Source of the DNA: an uncultured Mycoplasmatota bacterium
GTDB taxonomy: Bacteria > Bacillota_I > Bacilli_A > RF39 > UBA660
Length of the DNA: 64,000 nt
NCBI GenBank assembly: GCA_937944975.1
Contig: CALEBF010000004.1
Location: 18,935 to 82,934, forward strand
Direction: 5' to 3'
In this document: positions 1 to 8,014 of the stretch, one piece after another
Layout: every line of letters starts with the position of its first letter
Position numbering within the stretch: the first letter of the stretch is position 1
Made by a program: the position numbers and the translations under genes
The notes under the pieces: model-generated
The model's database searches: none
What the model was told of the DNA's origin: nothing
The model's input: the letters and a program-made list of their open reading frames with translations, nothing else

Positions 1-1
1 A

Positions 2-220
2 ATTGAGGGACAAGTACGTGGTGTAAAACGGATGATCACAGAGGATCAATACTGCAATGATATTTTGATTCAATTAGCAGCTATTGAAAAATCTGTGCAA
101 AGCTTATCTATAGAAATGTTAGAAAGTCATTTATATCGGTGTATTTCTAACGATATGAAAGATGGAAACATAGATGCGATCGACGAAGTAATACAATTGT
201 TTAGGAGGTTTCAAAAATGA
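2..220 (+). CDS. csoR: Copper-sensing repressor CsoR, C-terminal part
   Basis: The reading frame is already open at base 2, so the start lies outside the window. The visible part begins IEGQVRGVKRMI, the conserved N-terminal helix of CsoR/RcnR/FrmR-family metal-responsive repressors. It carries the Cys of QYC and then the H-x3-C of SHLYRC, the family's copper-ligand pattern C-H-C. CsoR binds operator DNA as an all-helical oligomer and releases it when Cu(I) binds. The stop overlaps the copA start by four bases (ATGA), so the two are translationally coupled. The copper role is inferred from the C-H-C ligands and the copA neighbour. Any operator would lie upstream of the window. Confidence 0.9.
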   Translation: MEGQVRGVKRMITEDQYCNDILIQLAAIEKSVQSLSIEMLESHLYRCISNDMKDGNIDAIDEVIQLFRRFQK

Positions 221-2421
221 AGAAAATCATACTTGGGATTGATGGAATGAGTTGTAGTGCTTGTTCAAATGGATTAGAAAAATATCTAAATCGGCAAGAA
301 GGAATTGAATCTGCGGTAGTGAACTTAGTTATGGCAACAGCATCCATTTGTTATGATGAGACACGATTAGATCAAAAAAAGATCGAACGTTTTATCAAAG
401 AAGCAGGGTTTCGTAGTACAGGGATTTATCGTGTGAATGCGGAAAAAGAAACGCATCGCAAGGAGAAAATTATGTTTTTTCTATTTGGCTTTCTTGCTTT
501 GATTATTCTTTATTTATCTATGGGAACGATGTTTGGTTTACCTGTCGTAGAAGCTCTTCATATGCATCGTAATCCAAAAATTTATAGTAGTGTATTATGC
601 GTCCTGTCGTTTTTATTTTTGATTTATGGATTTGATATTATAAAAAGTGGATGGAATAATTTGATCCATCGTACTCCTAATATGGATACACTAGTGATGA
701 TTGGAGTGATTTCTAGTTTTCTTTATAGTGTTTATCACATGGTATTGATTTTTTATGGAGAACCGACATATGTGGAACATCTATATTTTGAGTCTACTGC
801 AATTGTGATATTTTTTATTAAGTTAGGCCGATATATCGATGCAGTCAATAAAAATAAGACGAAGGAAGCGATTCAAAAATTAGTACAGATTACTCCGACA
901 AGTGCGGTGATAAAACGTGGAACAAAAGAAGAAAAAGTGACGATTGACGAAGTGCAACCAGGAGATATTGTCATTTGCAAAGCAGGTGAAAAAATCGCAG
1001 TTGATGGAACGATCGTAAAGGGAAGTGCACATATTGATGAATCTCTTATTACAGGGGAGTCAAAACCTGTAGCAAAAAGTAAGGATGAGAAAGTAATTGC
1101 AGGAAGTATCAATTATGATGGATATTTAGAATATCGTGCTGAAAAGATTGGAAAGGATTCTACGATTTCTGAGATTGTACGACTCGTTATGGAAGCGACG
1201 AATACGAAGATGCCAATTGCGAAGCTTGCCGATCGGGTGAGTGGATATTTTGTTCCTGTCGTTATCCTGCTTGCAGTCATTACTTTTATCGCGTATTTGA
1301 TTTTAGGATATTCTATGGATGAAGCCGTCAATACGTTTGTTACGATTTTAGTAGTTGCGTGTCCTTGTGCATTAGGTCTTGCAACACCACTTGCAATTGT
1401 CGTAAGTGAAGGCTTGTGTGCAAGTCGAGGAATTTTAGTAAAACATAGTGAAATACTTGAACTATCTTCAAAAGTAGATACGATTGTTTTTGATAAGACA
1501 GGGACTTTAACTTATGGACGTTTAAGAATCGCACATTTCGTAAATCATAGTAATATCGATGAAAAAACATTAATGTTATGGATCAGTAGTTTAGAATTAC
1601 AATCGACGCATCCGATTCGTGGAGCATTCGAACTATATATGAAACAAAATAATTTAAAACCATTAGATGTTACTGATTTTAAAAACATATCGGGAGAGGG
1701 AATTAGAGGAACTGTGAATGGTAAAAAAATGATGTTAGGAAATGAATCCTTATTGCAACATTACCATTTAGAATACAGTTGCCAAAAAGAAATCGATCAA
1801 TTTTCAAATGAAGGAAATAGTATTATTTTTGTCGTATTGGAAGATAGCGTTGTTGGACTAATTGGCGTTAATGATGTCGTTCGTGAAGAAGCAAAAGCTG
1901 TGATTGCACAATTACATGAAAAGAAAGTTCATACAGTCTTGTTGACAGGCGATCATAAGAATGTAGCTGATAAGATCGGAAGAAAGTTAAAGGTGGAAAC
2001 CGTTGTGGCAAATGTACTTCCGAAAGAAAAATTAAATTATATTGATACACTGAAAAAAGAGGGACACATCGTTATGATGTGTGGAGATGGAATTAATGAT
2101 TCTCCTGCTTTAGCGCATGCTGATGTAGGACTTAGTATGAGTGGCTCTACGGATATTGCAACAGATGCAGCAGATGTTATTTTAATGAAAGAAGATTTAA
2201 ATGATATTCTACGTTTATTAGATATTAGCAAACATACGATTCGCAATATCAAACAGAATTTATTTTGGGCGTTTTTTTACAACGTTTTAATGATTCCGAT
2301 CGCAATGGGATTATTCCGCGATTTTGGAATTACACTTCATCCGATGCTTGCAGGTTTTGCTATGATGTTTAGTAGTTTTACGGTAATGTTAAATGCATTA
2401 CGATTAAAAACGATACGATAA
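217..2421 (+). CDS. copA: Copper-exporting P1B-type ATPase CopA
   Basis: This 734-residue P-type ATPase pumps Cu(I) out of the cell. It has one N-terminal heavy-metal domain with GMSCSAC near residue 10. The actuator motif is TGES, the membrane metal site is CPC at about residues 382-384, and the phosphorylated Asp is in DKTGT at about residue 426. The hinge motif is GDGIND. The Cu(I)-specific signatures YN in helix 7 (FFYNVLMIP) and MxxSS in helix 8 (MMFSSFTVMLNALRL) are both present. Length is normal for a one-HMA CopA. It overlaps csoR by four bases and is followed after 11 bases by a CopZ-like gene, giving the usual csoR-copA-copZ operon. Confidence 0.97.
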   Translation: MKKIILGIDGMSCSACSNGLEKYLNRQEGIESAVVNLVMATASICYDETRLDQKKIERFIKEAGFRSTGIYRVNAEKETHRKEKIMFFLFGFLALIILYLSMGTMFGLPVVEALHMHRNPKIYSSVLCVLSFLFLIYGFDIIKSGWNNLIHRTPNMDTLVMIGVISSFLYSVYHMVLIFYGEPTYVEHLYFESTAIVIFFIKLGRYIDAVNKNKTKEAIQKLVQITPTSAVIKRGTKEEKVTIDEVQPGDIVICKAGEKIAVDGTIVKGSAHIDESLITGESKPVAKSKDEKVIAGSINYDGYLEYRAEKIGKDSTISEIVRLVMEATNTKMPIAKLADRVSGYFVPVVILLAVITFIAYLILGYSMDEAVNTFVTILVVACPCALGLATPLAIVVSEGLCASRGILVKHSEILELSSKVDTIVFDKTGTLTYGRLRIAHFVNHSNIDEKTLMLWISSLELQSTHPIRGAFELYMKQNNLKPLDVTDFKNISGEGIRGTVNGKKMMLGNESLLQHYHLEYSCQKEIDQFSNEGNSIIFVVLEDSVVGLIGVNDVVREEAKAVIAQLHEKKVHTVLLTGDHKNVADKIGRKLKVETVVANVLPKEKLNYIDTLKKEGHIVMMCGDGINDSPALAHADVGLSMSGSTDIATDAADVILMKEDLNDILRLLDISKHTIRNIKQNLFWAFFYNVLMIPIAMGLFRDFGITLHPMLAGFAMMFSSFTVMLNALRLKTIR

Positions 2422-2432
2422 GGAGGAAAGAT

Positions 2433-2644
2433 ATGTTGAAGAGAATAAAAAAAGTAATCACTGTGAACATTGTCAAAAACGAGTAGAAAAAGCACTTTCC
2501 AGTTTACGCGAGGTAAAAAAAGTAGAAGTAACCCTAGAAGACAAGAAAGTTATAGTTATTCTGAAAAAAGAAATAGGCGATGAAAAAATAAAAGAAGCGA
2601 TCGAAAATTTAGGATATTCAGTAGAGAATATTACTCTTTTGTAG
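2433..2644 (+). CDS. copZ: CopZ-like copper chaperone, needs -1 frameshift
   Basis: An AAGGAGG Shine-Dalgarno precedes ATG at 2433, but that frame stops at 2484-2486 after 17 codons. The -1 frame, open from before the start to 2644, encodes a heavy-metal-associated domain with HCEHCQKRVEKAL (CxxC copper site) and the typical ending EAIENLGYSVENI. The two frames join at a run of seven A (2447-2453), read as A AAA AAA in the starting frame, a classical -1 slippery heptamer. Slippage gives a product of about 70 residues, the usual CopZ size. Three explanations fit: programmed frameshift or transcriptional slippage, a real one-base deletion, or a homopolymer sequencing error. The usual Gly-Met before CxxC is replaced by Asn-His. 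Confidence 0.65.
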
Positions 2645-2653
2645 ATTTTAGAG

Positions 2654-2676
2654 AAAGTAGGTATCGCCTATTTTTT
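2654..2676 (+). terminator. Rho-independent terminator of the copper operon
   Basis: A stem of AAAGTAGG with CCTATTTT (one G-U pair) around a TATCG loop runs into a T6 tract just after the CopZ stop. Confidence 0.6.
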
Positions 2677-2726
2677 CGTTGAAAAAGAGTATGATCGGTG
2701 TTAGAATGAAATTGGAGAGTGGAAAA

Positions 2727-3497
2727 GTGAAAAGAGTTAAACCTGTTGGAGTGGTGGCAGGTATTATTTTAGTCATCATTATCATATTTGGAGGAATTTA
2801 TGTGTCTGGTAATTGGCCTTTTCGATTTCGATCAGAGTTAGATCATTTCTTTGGAAAAGGAAATTGGGAAGTAATTTCCGAAGAGAAAAAAGAAAGTATT
2901 ATGTACGATGTAGTGGTGTCTTCGCGAACTGATGTTACATCGCAATCTACGATACCTGGAAAATTTCACGAGTGGAATATTTCTTTTTCAAATGCGGAAG
3001 GAAAGCAAGAAATTTGGCAACTAAGTGATCATACGATGAAAATTAACCATGATAAATATATCATTTTTAGTAAGAATCGTTATTCTGCAAAGCAAGCGTT
3101 GGTTCAAGAATTGATGGAAATATCATTTACAGTGGCAGGAAACGAGATACGGCAAGATGTGGTTGAGAAAATTCTTCCTAAAAATGAAGCTGATTGCCTA
3201 AGAGTTACGCTTACTTATCGTGGTGGAAATCCAGAACCAAGTTTTTATGATAAATTGTGGAAAGAACCTTGGTTTACAGTAGATCAAATAAGCGCTAAAG
3301 ATTATTTAGAAAGTGATTTATATGAATTTTATATTGATATTTTTGCATACGATTACAGAGTAGAGAAATTGACACAAAAGGAGAAAGAACATATGATGGA
3401 TAGTTTTGATGAATTAGAAGAAGCTATTCGAAAAACGTATGGAGAAAACGTTAAGTACGAAATTTATTTTGATCATGAGCATTCTAAAGAGCAATAG
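2727..3497 (+). CDS. Unknown protein with one N-terminal membrane anchor
   Basis: Function not recognised. From GTG at 2727 the product is about 256 residues. It has a basic N-terminus (MKRVKP), one hydrophobic segment at about residues 8-28, then a soluble, probably extracellular region rich in charged and aromatic residues with no Cys cluster. I prefer this start because GGAG lies nine bases upstream and because it places the basic residues directly before the membrane helix. TTG at 2679 or ATG at 2691 and 2706 are in frame but lack a good ribosome site. It follows the copper-operon terminator and precedes the pentapeptide gene by 18 bases, so those two may be cotranscribed. Confidence 0.6.
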   Translation: MKRVKPVGVVAGIILVIIIIFGGIYVSGNWPFRFRSELDHFFGKGNWEVISEEKKESIMYDVVVSSRTDVTSQSTIPGKFHEWNISFSNAEGKQEIWQLSDHTMKINHDKYIIFSKNRYSAKQALVQELMEISFTVAGNEIRQDVVEKILPKNEADCLRVTLTYRGGNPEPSFYDKLWKEPWFTVDQISAKDYLESDLYEFYIDIFAYDYRVEKLTQKEKEHMMDSFDELEEAIRKTYGENVKYEIYFDHEHSKEQ

Positions 3498-3515
3498 TAA
3501 CTGTGGAGTGGTGTT

Positions 3516-4160
3516 ATGTCAGTCAAGAAAAGAAAGATAAAAAATCCAAAATTAATGCATTTAGAAGAAAAATCGTTTGTGGACTGTTGTAAAAAGAATG
3601 AGTTAGAATATGGGATTTTTAAAGACGTCTTGATCGAATCACCTTTGAAAATCGAAGAGGTCACAATTGATAGTTGTGTGTTTCAAAATATAAACTTTAC
3701 GAATGTTTTATTAGCAGACGTCGATATGGTTGACGTTATATTTGAAAATTGTGATCTTTCTAATCAACATTTTGATAAAAAGTTATTGAGTCGAGTGATG
3801 TTTAAAAATTGCCGATTGACTGGAACTACATTTTGCGATGCATCGCTGAGAGATATTCAGTTAATGAAGTGTAATTGTAGGTATCTTAATTTAGCCGGAG
3901 CAAAAGTGAATCGAATGTCAATTTACGAATGTGGATTTGAAGAAAGTACGTTCTTAGAAACGGCATTAAAAGAGATCGAGTTAGAAAATGTCCGGTTTGA
4001 AAAGGCTGAATTTATTCATACACCATTGACAAATATTGATTTTTCTACATGTGATATATATGGAACTCAATTCGATCTATTTTCTTTAAAGGGAATGGTA
4101 ATCGATTCCTTTCAATCGCAATATATCATTGGAGCACTGGGCGTCAAATTAAAAGATTAA
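3516..4160 (+). CDS. Pentapeptide-repeat protein
   Basis: This 214-residue protein is built from degenerate pentapeptide repeats, A(D/N)LxX-like units read every five residues. Examples are CVFQN-INFTN-VLLAD-VDMVD-VIFEN-CDLSN, then a second block around MFKNCRLTGTTFCDASLRDI, and a third near ENVRFEKAEFIHTPLTNIDF. Such repeats fold into a right-handed quadrilateral beta helix. Some family members mimic DNA and protect gyrase (Qnr, McbG), but many have no known role, and nothing here points to gyrase protection. There is no signal peptide or membrane segment, so it is likely cytoplasmic. No strong promoter is visible between it and the previous gene. Confidence 0.85.
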   Translation: MSVKKRKIKNPKLMHLEEKSFVDCCKKNELEYGIFKDVLIESPLKIEEVTIDSCVFQNINFTNVLLADVDMVDVIFENCDLSNQHFDKKLLSRVMFKNCRLTGTTFCDASLRDIQLMKCNCRYLNLAGAKVNRMSIYECGFEESTFLETALKEIELENVRFEKAEFIHTPLTNIDFSTCDIYGTQFDLFSLKGMVIDSFQSQYIIGALGVKLKD

Positions 4161-4216
4161 ATTGTCAATTAAATTGTCAAATTATAATGCTATTAGTGTA
4201 AAGTGATTACGGTTCG

Positions 4217-4245
4217 TTGACTTTGCTATAGGATGTCAGTAATAT
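4217..4245 (+). promoter_or_regulatory. Sigma-A-type promoter for zinc-ribbon gene
   Basis: TTGACT, a 17-base spacer and TAATAT lie 25 bases before the ATG at 4270, with a GGGGG ribosome site between. Confidence 0.65.
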
Positions 4246-4269
4246 TAAAAGTATAAGGGGGTAGATCGC

Positions 4270-5439
4270 ATGTTATGTGAAAAATGTGGAACAGTCATTC
4301 CAACAGGTTCAGAGACTTGTCCAAATTGTGGTGCACCAGCGCCTAAAACGATAGATCAAACTCCCATTCCTGATTTTTCGGAGATGTCATCTTCTGTTTC
4401 GGAAGTGGTTCCTCAGGAAGAAATAACAAATGTTTCAGAGGCTTCTGAAGTTCTAAATCATTCTCAAGTAGGTAGTGTAGAAACATCTCCTACGTTACAA
4501 CCGACTGAAATGGGTACTGTAGAGGAGATGCAGCCTGTCACTGAAGTGGCTTCAGAACCTTCTTCAGAGGGAGTAGTTCCAGAGGTGGATGGACCAATGA
4601 TGCAAGGCGGCATTCCTATTGCAACCAGTGCGGTCATAGAACCAGCGCCAGTCATGGAACAACCAGTTGACGAGTTAGAGATGAATGTGACATTACAAGA
4701 AAATAAGACAACATGGACAGATGAGGAGGATCCTGAAGAGAAAAAAGTGGTTCATATGCCAACAGAACCACAACCGGTTGTAAAAGCGCAAGAACCATCA
4801 ACACCGATGGAAAAACCTGACTTATTAAGAGGAATGAATGAGCCGACACCACAAGAATATGCGGAGTTAGAAAAAAAACGTGTGGCGCGTGAAAAGACGA
4901 ATCGTATGGTACAGATGATCAACAAGATCGCTTTACTACTTGTTGGAATTGTGATTATTGGTGTCGTAGGCTTCTTTGGATATCAATACTTTTTCGTTCC
5001 AAAAGACACGACACAACCTTATTCCTATGATGCGTATACTTTTCAGATTGATCAAAATTATGAAGTGACAGAGCAAGAGGCCGGATTTGTAATCGAAGCA
5101 AAGGATCAAAGTGCGAGTATGAGTGTTCAGTTATTACCGGATTCTTATGTAGCGTTTGAAAATGGTTATCTATCTAACCAAGAGGCATTTATCAATCAGA
5201 TGATGATGCAATATGGTGTTGATGCAGTAAAACGAGTGGAACAGAAAAATATAGAAGGACAGTCATTTATTACGATTACACGGACGACAGAGACAGATAG
5301 TTCGTACATTATTTATACAACGACTCCGGATGATAAGATCATCCTAGCAACATATGTACCACGAGATCAAATTTTAAATCAATCACAGGCAGATCAGATG
5401 TCTAGAAATTTATTAAATATTGCACAGAATGAAAAATAG
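4270..5439 (+). CDS. Zinc-ribbon membrane protein with acidic linker
   Basis: The 389-residue product starts with a zinc ribbon (CEKCGTVIPTG...CPNCG, residues 3-20). A long low-complexity linker rich in Glu, Pro, Ser, Thr and Val spans about 25-200. One transmembrane helix follows at about 216-240 (IALLLVGIVIIGVVGFFGYQYF). A folded extracytoplasmic domain of about 140 residues ends the protein. The zinc ribbon should sit in the cytoplasm. Its C-terminal domain resembles that of the next gene in length and in the closing pattern (YxTYYxxDDxLIxAVYVxxDQ-like), so the two look like diverged paralogues. Function unknown. It has its own promoter and terminator and is probably monocistronic. Confidence 0.75.
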   Translation: MLCEKCGTVIPTGSETCPNCGAPAPKTIDQTPIPDFSEMSSSVSEVVPQEEITNVSEASEVLNHSQVGSVETSPTLQPTEMGTVEEMQPVTEVASEPSSEGVVPEVDGPMMQGGIPIATSAVIEPAPVMEQPVDELEMNVTLQENKTTWTDEEDPEEKKVVHMPTEPQPVVKAQEPSTPMEKPDLLRGMNEPTPQEYAELEKKRVAREKTNRMVQMINKIALLLVGIVIIGVVGFFGYQYFFVPKDTTQPYSYDAYTFQIDQNYEVTEQEAGFVIEAKDQSASMSVQLLPDSYVAFENGYLSNQEAFINQMMMQYGVDAVKRVEQKNIEGQSFITITRTTETDSSYIIYTTTPDDKIILATYVPRDQILNQSQADQMSRNLLNIAQNEK

Positions 5440-5464
5440 TACAAAGTCTATTTTTCTTTTTTTA
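5431..5464 (+). terminator. Rho-independent terminator
   Basis: GAAAAATAG pairs with CTATTTTTC around an eight-base loop, followed by a T-rich tail; it overlaps the stop codon of the upstream gene. Confidence 0.75.
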
Positions 5465-5468
5465 TCAG

Positions 5469-5498
5469 TTGACATAGAATGTATAAAATTAGTATGAT
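5469..5498 (+). promoter_or_regulatory. Sigma-A-type promoter
   Basis: TTGACA, an 18-base spacer and TATGAT lie 23 bases upstream of the ATG at 5522. Confidence 0.65.
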
Positions 5499-5521
5499 AT
5501 AGTTAGTTAGGAGAGGTTAGG

Positions 5522-6187
5522 ATGAAGTGTAAGAAATGTGGTCATGACATCCAAGAAGGTGCAGCGTTTTGTACTCAGTGTGGAGAGAAGATAATGGAGG
5601 CGGAAACGGAGAAACGTTCAGTTGTTGATATACAACAACCAAAGAAAAGAAATGTGACTGTATGGAAGAAATACGATGTATTTATCGTACTTGCCATCGT
5701 ACTTGTCGTATCAGCTATTTTGTTATTTCCGTTATTAAAGAATTTTAATAAAGGATTTATTTATACGTTAGACGGTTATGGAATTCCAATCGCAAATGGG
5801 TATACTTACGATGATAGTGAAGAAGGAAGTTTAGCGATTTTAAATGATACAGAAGATGCAGCTCTTTACATACAAGTATTATCTGGAAGTACGTTTAGTA
5901 CGTTTTATCAGACGATGAGCCAAGATTCTGATTTGGTATTATCCATTGTATCTGAAATGTATTCAGATTATGAAATTACCGATGTCGCATATCCAGAGAT
6001 AGCAAATGAACAAACGTTAAGGTTGCATATACGTACTTTAGAGGGACAACAAGGATATATTACTTATTATCCTGCTGATGATGATCAATTAATTATGGCA
6101 GTCTATGTCCAGGAAGATGGAACTTTAAATGATCAGAAATTCGAACATATGATGGAAACGATAATCGATGTAGATAAAAGCAAGTAA
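5522..6187 (+). CDS. Zinc-ribbon membrane protein
   Basis: This 221-residue protein has an N-terminal zinc ribbon (CKKCGHDIQEGAAFCTQCG, residues 3-21), a short basic linker, one transmembrane helix at about 52-70 (VFIVLAIVLVVSAILLFPLL) and an extracytoplasmic domain of about 145 residues. It looks like a shorter paralogue of the gene just upstream, lacking the acidic linker. The topology (cytoplasmic zinc ribbon, outside sensor-like domain) is common in Bacilli proteins of unknown role. It is bracketed by its own promoter and terminator. The nearby downstream two-component and Bce-type transport genes are on a separate promoter, so a link to them is speculative. Confidence 0.75.
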   Translation: MKCKKCGHDIQEGAAFCTQCGEKIMEAETEKRSVVDIQQPKKRNVTVWKKYDVFIVLAIVLVVSAILLFPLLKNFNKGFIYTLDGYGIPIANGYTYDDSEEGSLAILNDTEDAALYIQVLSGSTFSTFYQTMSQDSDLVLSIVSEMYSDYEITDVAYPEIANEQTLRLHIRTLEGQQGYITYYPADDDQLIMAVYVQEDGTLNDQKFEHMMETIIDVDKSK

Positions 6188-6199
6188 TTGCTTTTTTTC
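6176..6199 (+). terminator. Rho-independent terminator
   Basis: AAAAGCAA and TTGCTTTT form the stem around GTAA, followed by more T; the stop codon of the upstream gene lies in the loop region. Confidence 0.75.
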
Positions 6200-6229
6200 T
6201 TGGAATTGAGATTCAAGTGATGATATAAT
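6200..6229 (+). promoter_or_regulatory. Promoter of the response regulator and kinase genes
   Basis: TTGGAA, an 18-base spacer and a perfect TATAAT precede the regulator gene at 6246; an AGGTGAT ribosome site follows. Confidence 0.6.
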
Positions 6230-6245
6230 AACCACAGGTGATAGT

Positions 6246-6908
6246 ATGAAAAGAATTCTGATTGTAGAAGATGATGTAAAATTGCGAGAAGAGTTAAAAG
6301 TATTATTAGATCATCATGGCTATGAAGCAACGATTCAAACGGATATGGAACATATTTTGGAATCGATTGTGAATGGAGCTTACGATCTTGTTTTACTCGA
6401 TATCAACTTACCTCATACGAGTGGCGTGACACTTTTAAAGGACTTGCGTAAGACTTCTGATGTTCCTGTTATTATGGTTACAAGCCAAAATACGGAAATT
6501 GACGAAGTCGTAAGTATGAGTTACGGTGCAGATGATTATATTACAAAACCATATCATCCTACGTTGTTACTTTTACATATAGAAGCGTTACTTAAACGAA
6601 TTGATCATGTAAGCAGCGTCTTTTCTTATCGGAATATTCAAGTAATTCCAGAAAAGGGTGTCATTAAGACTTCATCGATGGAACTTCCTTTATCTAAAAA
6701 TGAAATGCAAATATTCTGTTATCTTTTGAAGCATCAAGGTAAAATTGTAAGTCGAGAAGATATCATGAATTATCTATGGGATACTGATCTTTTTATCGAT
6801 GACAACACACTTACTGTAAATATTAGTAGATTGCGGAACAGACTTCGTGAAGTAGGGCTCGAAGACGTGATCGAAACGAGAAAAGGACAGGGATATTTAT
6901 TAAAATGA
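6246..6908 (+). CDS. OmpR-family response regulator, BceR type
   Basis: This 220-residue regulator has a receiver domain with acidic EDD at residues 8-10, phospho-acceptor Asp52 in LVLLDINLP, and the conserved Lys of TKPYHP near 100. A winged-helix DNA-binding domain follows (about 125-220; VNISRLRNRLREVGLEDVIETRKGQGYLLK). Its stop overlaps the kinase start by four bases. Coupling to a short intramembrane-sensing kinase and a BceAB-like transporter identifies it as a Bce-type regulator that activates the transporter in response to cell-wall-active peptides. The palindrome at 7930-7947 is its likely binding site. The substrate peptide cannot be read from the sequence. Confidence 0.9.
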   Translation: MKRILIVEDDVKLREELKVLLDHHGYEATIQTDMEHILESIVNGAYDLVLLDINLPHTSGVTLLKDLRKTSDVPVIMVTSQNTEIDEVVSMSYGADDYITKPYHPTLLLLHIEALLKRIDHVSSVFSYRNIQVIPEKGVIKTSSMELPLSKNEMQIFCYLLKHQGKIVSREDIMNYLWDTDLFIDDNTLTVNISRLRNRLREVGLEDVIETRKGQGYLLK

Positions 6909-7924
6909 ATTTAAAAGATTATTTGAAAGACCATAGCATTTCTATATTGATATATTTGATATTTAACTTGATGATTATCTTTTTTCTCATTGTATTAAAG
7001 ATAAATACTGCTTTTCTTATGATGATTATTTTTTTTATTATCACGATGGGGATTCTCTTGCTTTTATATGGATATCAAAGAAAAAAGATGTTTTATCACA
7101 CTTATCTTCAACGATTAAGCGATCTCGATCAAAAATATTTGATTACGGAATTACTTCCAACAGCGAATTTTTTAGAAGGAAAAATATTAACGGAAAGCCT
7201 GTATGAGATTGATAAATCGATGATGGAAAGGATTCGATTATTGGAATCACAATTAAATGACTTTAAGGATTATATTGAATTGTGGATTCACGAAGTAAAG
7301 TTACCAATTTCTAGTCTTCGTTTAATGCTTCATAATTATCCGACGAATGAAACTTCGAAATTGTTAGAACAAGTAAGACGCATGGAAATGGATGTAGAAC
7401 AAGTACTTTACTATGTGAGAAGCGAAAATGCACAACAGGATTACTTTATGAAAGAGGTAGCTTTAAAAAAGATTGTATCTTCTGTCGTGAAGAAGAATAA
7501 GGAAGATTTTATTGCCCATCATGTGAAAGTAGAGTTAGAAGATTTGGATGTACCTGTTATGACAGATGCAAAATGGTTGGAATTTATGATCAACCAAATT
7601 ATCAGTAATAGTTTAAAATACCGTCGTGATCCTGCAGTAATTCAAATTACCGGAGTTCAAAAGGAAAACACAGTATCTCTTGTTATTAAAGATAATGGGA
7701 TTGGAATTCCACCTCAAGATATCGATCGGGTATTTGAAAAGTCTTTTACGGGACAGAATGGAAGAGAAAAATCGACGTCTACCGGAATGGGATTATACAT
7801 CGTTAAAAATATGTGCCATTCATTAGGACATCAAATTCAAATTGAATCTGAGTATGGAAAGTCTACGACAGTTACGATTACATTTGGGAAGCATTCGTTT
7901 TATGACAAGGTTATATCTTCATAA
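6905..7924 (+). CDS. Intramembrane-sensing histidine kinase, BceS type
   Basis: The 339-residue kinase has two closely spaced N-terminal membrane helices (about 11-31 and 36-56) with almost no external loop, the hallmark of kinases that sense through a partner transporter. The phosphorylated His is H129 in LWIHEVKLPISS. The ATPase domain has the N box IISNSLKYR, G1 DNGIGIPP, F box FEKSFTG and G2 STGMGLYIVKNM. It lies between its regulator (four-base overlap) and the BceAB-like transporter genes. In known modules the transporter itself detects the peptide and signals flux to the kinase. This family assignment is firm; the ligand is unknown. Confidence 0.92.
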   Translation: MNLKDYLKDHSISILIYLIFNLMIIFFLIVLKINTAFLMMIIFFIITMGILLLLYGYQRKKMFYHTYLQRLSDLDQKYLITELLPTANFLEGKILTESLYEIDKSMMERIRLLESQLNDFKDYIELWIHEVKLPISSLRLMLHNYPTNETSKLLEQVRRMEMDVEQVLYYVRSENAQQDYFMKEVALKKIVSSVVKKNKEDFIAHHVKVELEDLDVPVMTDAKWLEFMINQIISNSLKYRRDPAVIQITGVQKENTVSLVIKDNGIGIPPQDIDRVFEKSFTGQNGREKSTSTGMGLYIVKNMCHSLGHQIQIESEYGKSTTVTITFGKHSFYDKVISS

Positions 7925-7929
7925 CAAAG

Positions 7930-7947
7930 CCTTACAAATTTGTAAGG
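7930..7947. promoter_or_regulatory. Probable BceR-type operator (perfect palindrome)
   Basis: The 18-base perfect palindrome CCTTACAAATTTGTAAGG contains TTACA-N4-TGTAA, which matches the TnACA-N4-TGTAA motif described for BceR-type regulators. It lies upstream of the transporter genes, the usual target. Because a short T-rich stretch follows, it could also act as a terminator after the kinase gene; both roles may apply. Confidence 0.6.
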
Positions 7948-7965
7948 TTTTGTTAGTTCTATCGA

Positions 7966-7994
7966 TGGAATCTTGGTACGAAGTAGTATATGAT
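7966..7994 (+). promoter_or_regulatory. Weak, probably activated promoter of the ABC genes
   Basis: TGGAAT (poor -35), a 17-base spacer and TATGAT precede the ATPase gene. A poor -35 downstream of an operator fits activator dependence. The operator centre is about 63 bases before the expected start site. Confidence 0.35.
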
Positions 7995-8014
7995 GGTTGT
8001 GAAAGGAGCAAAAT

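Noticed and set aside
3516..4160. Pentapeptide protein as a quinolone-resistance (Qnr) gene
   Set aside because: The repeats are degenerate and short, and there is no gyrase-loop or Qnr-specific feature.
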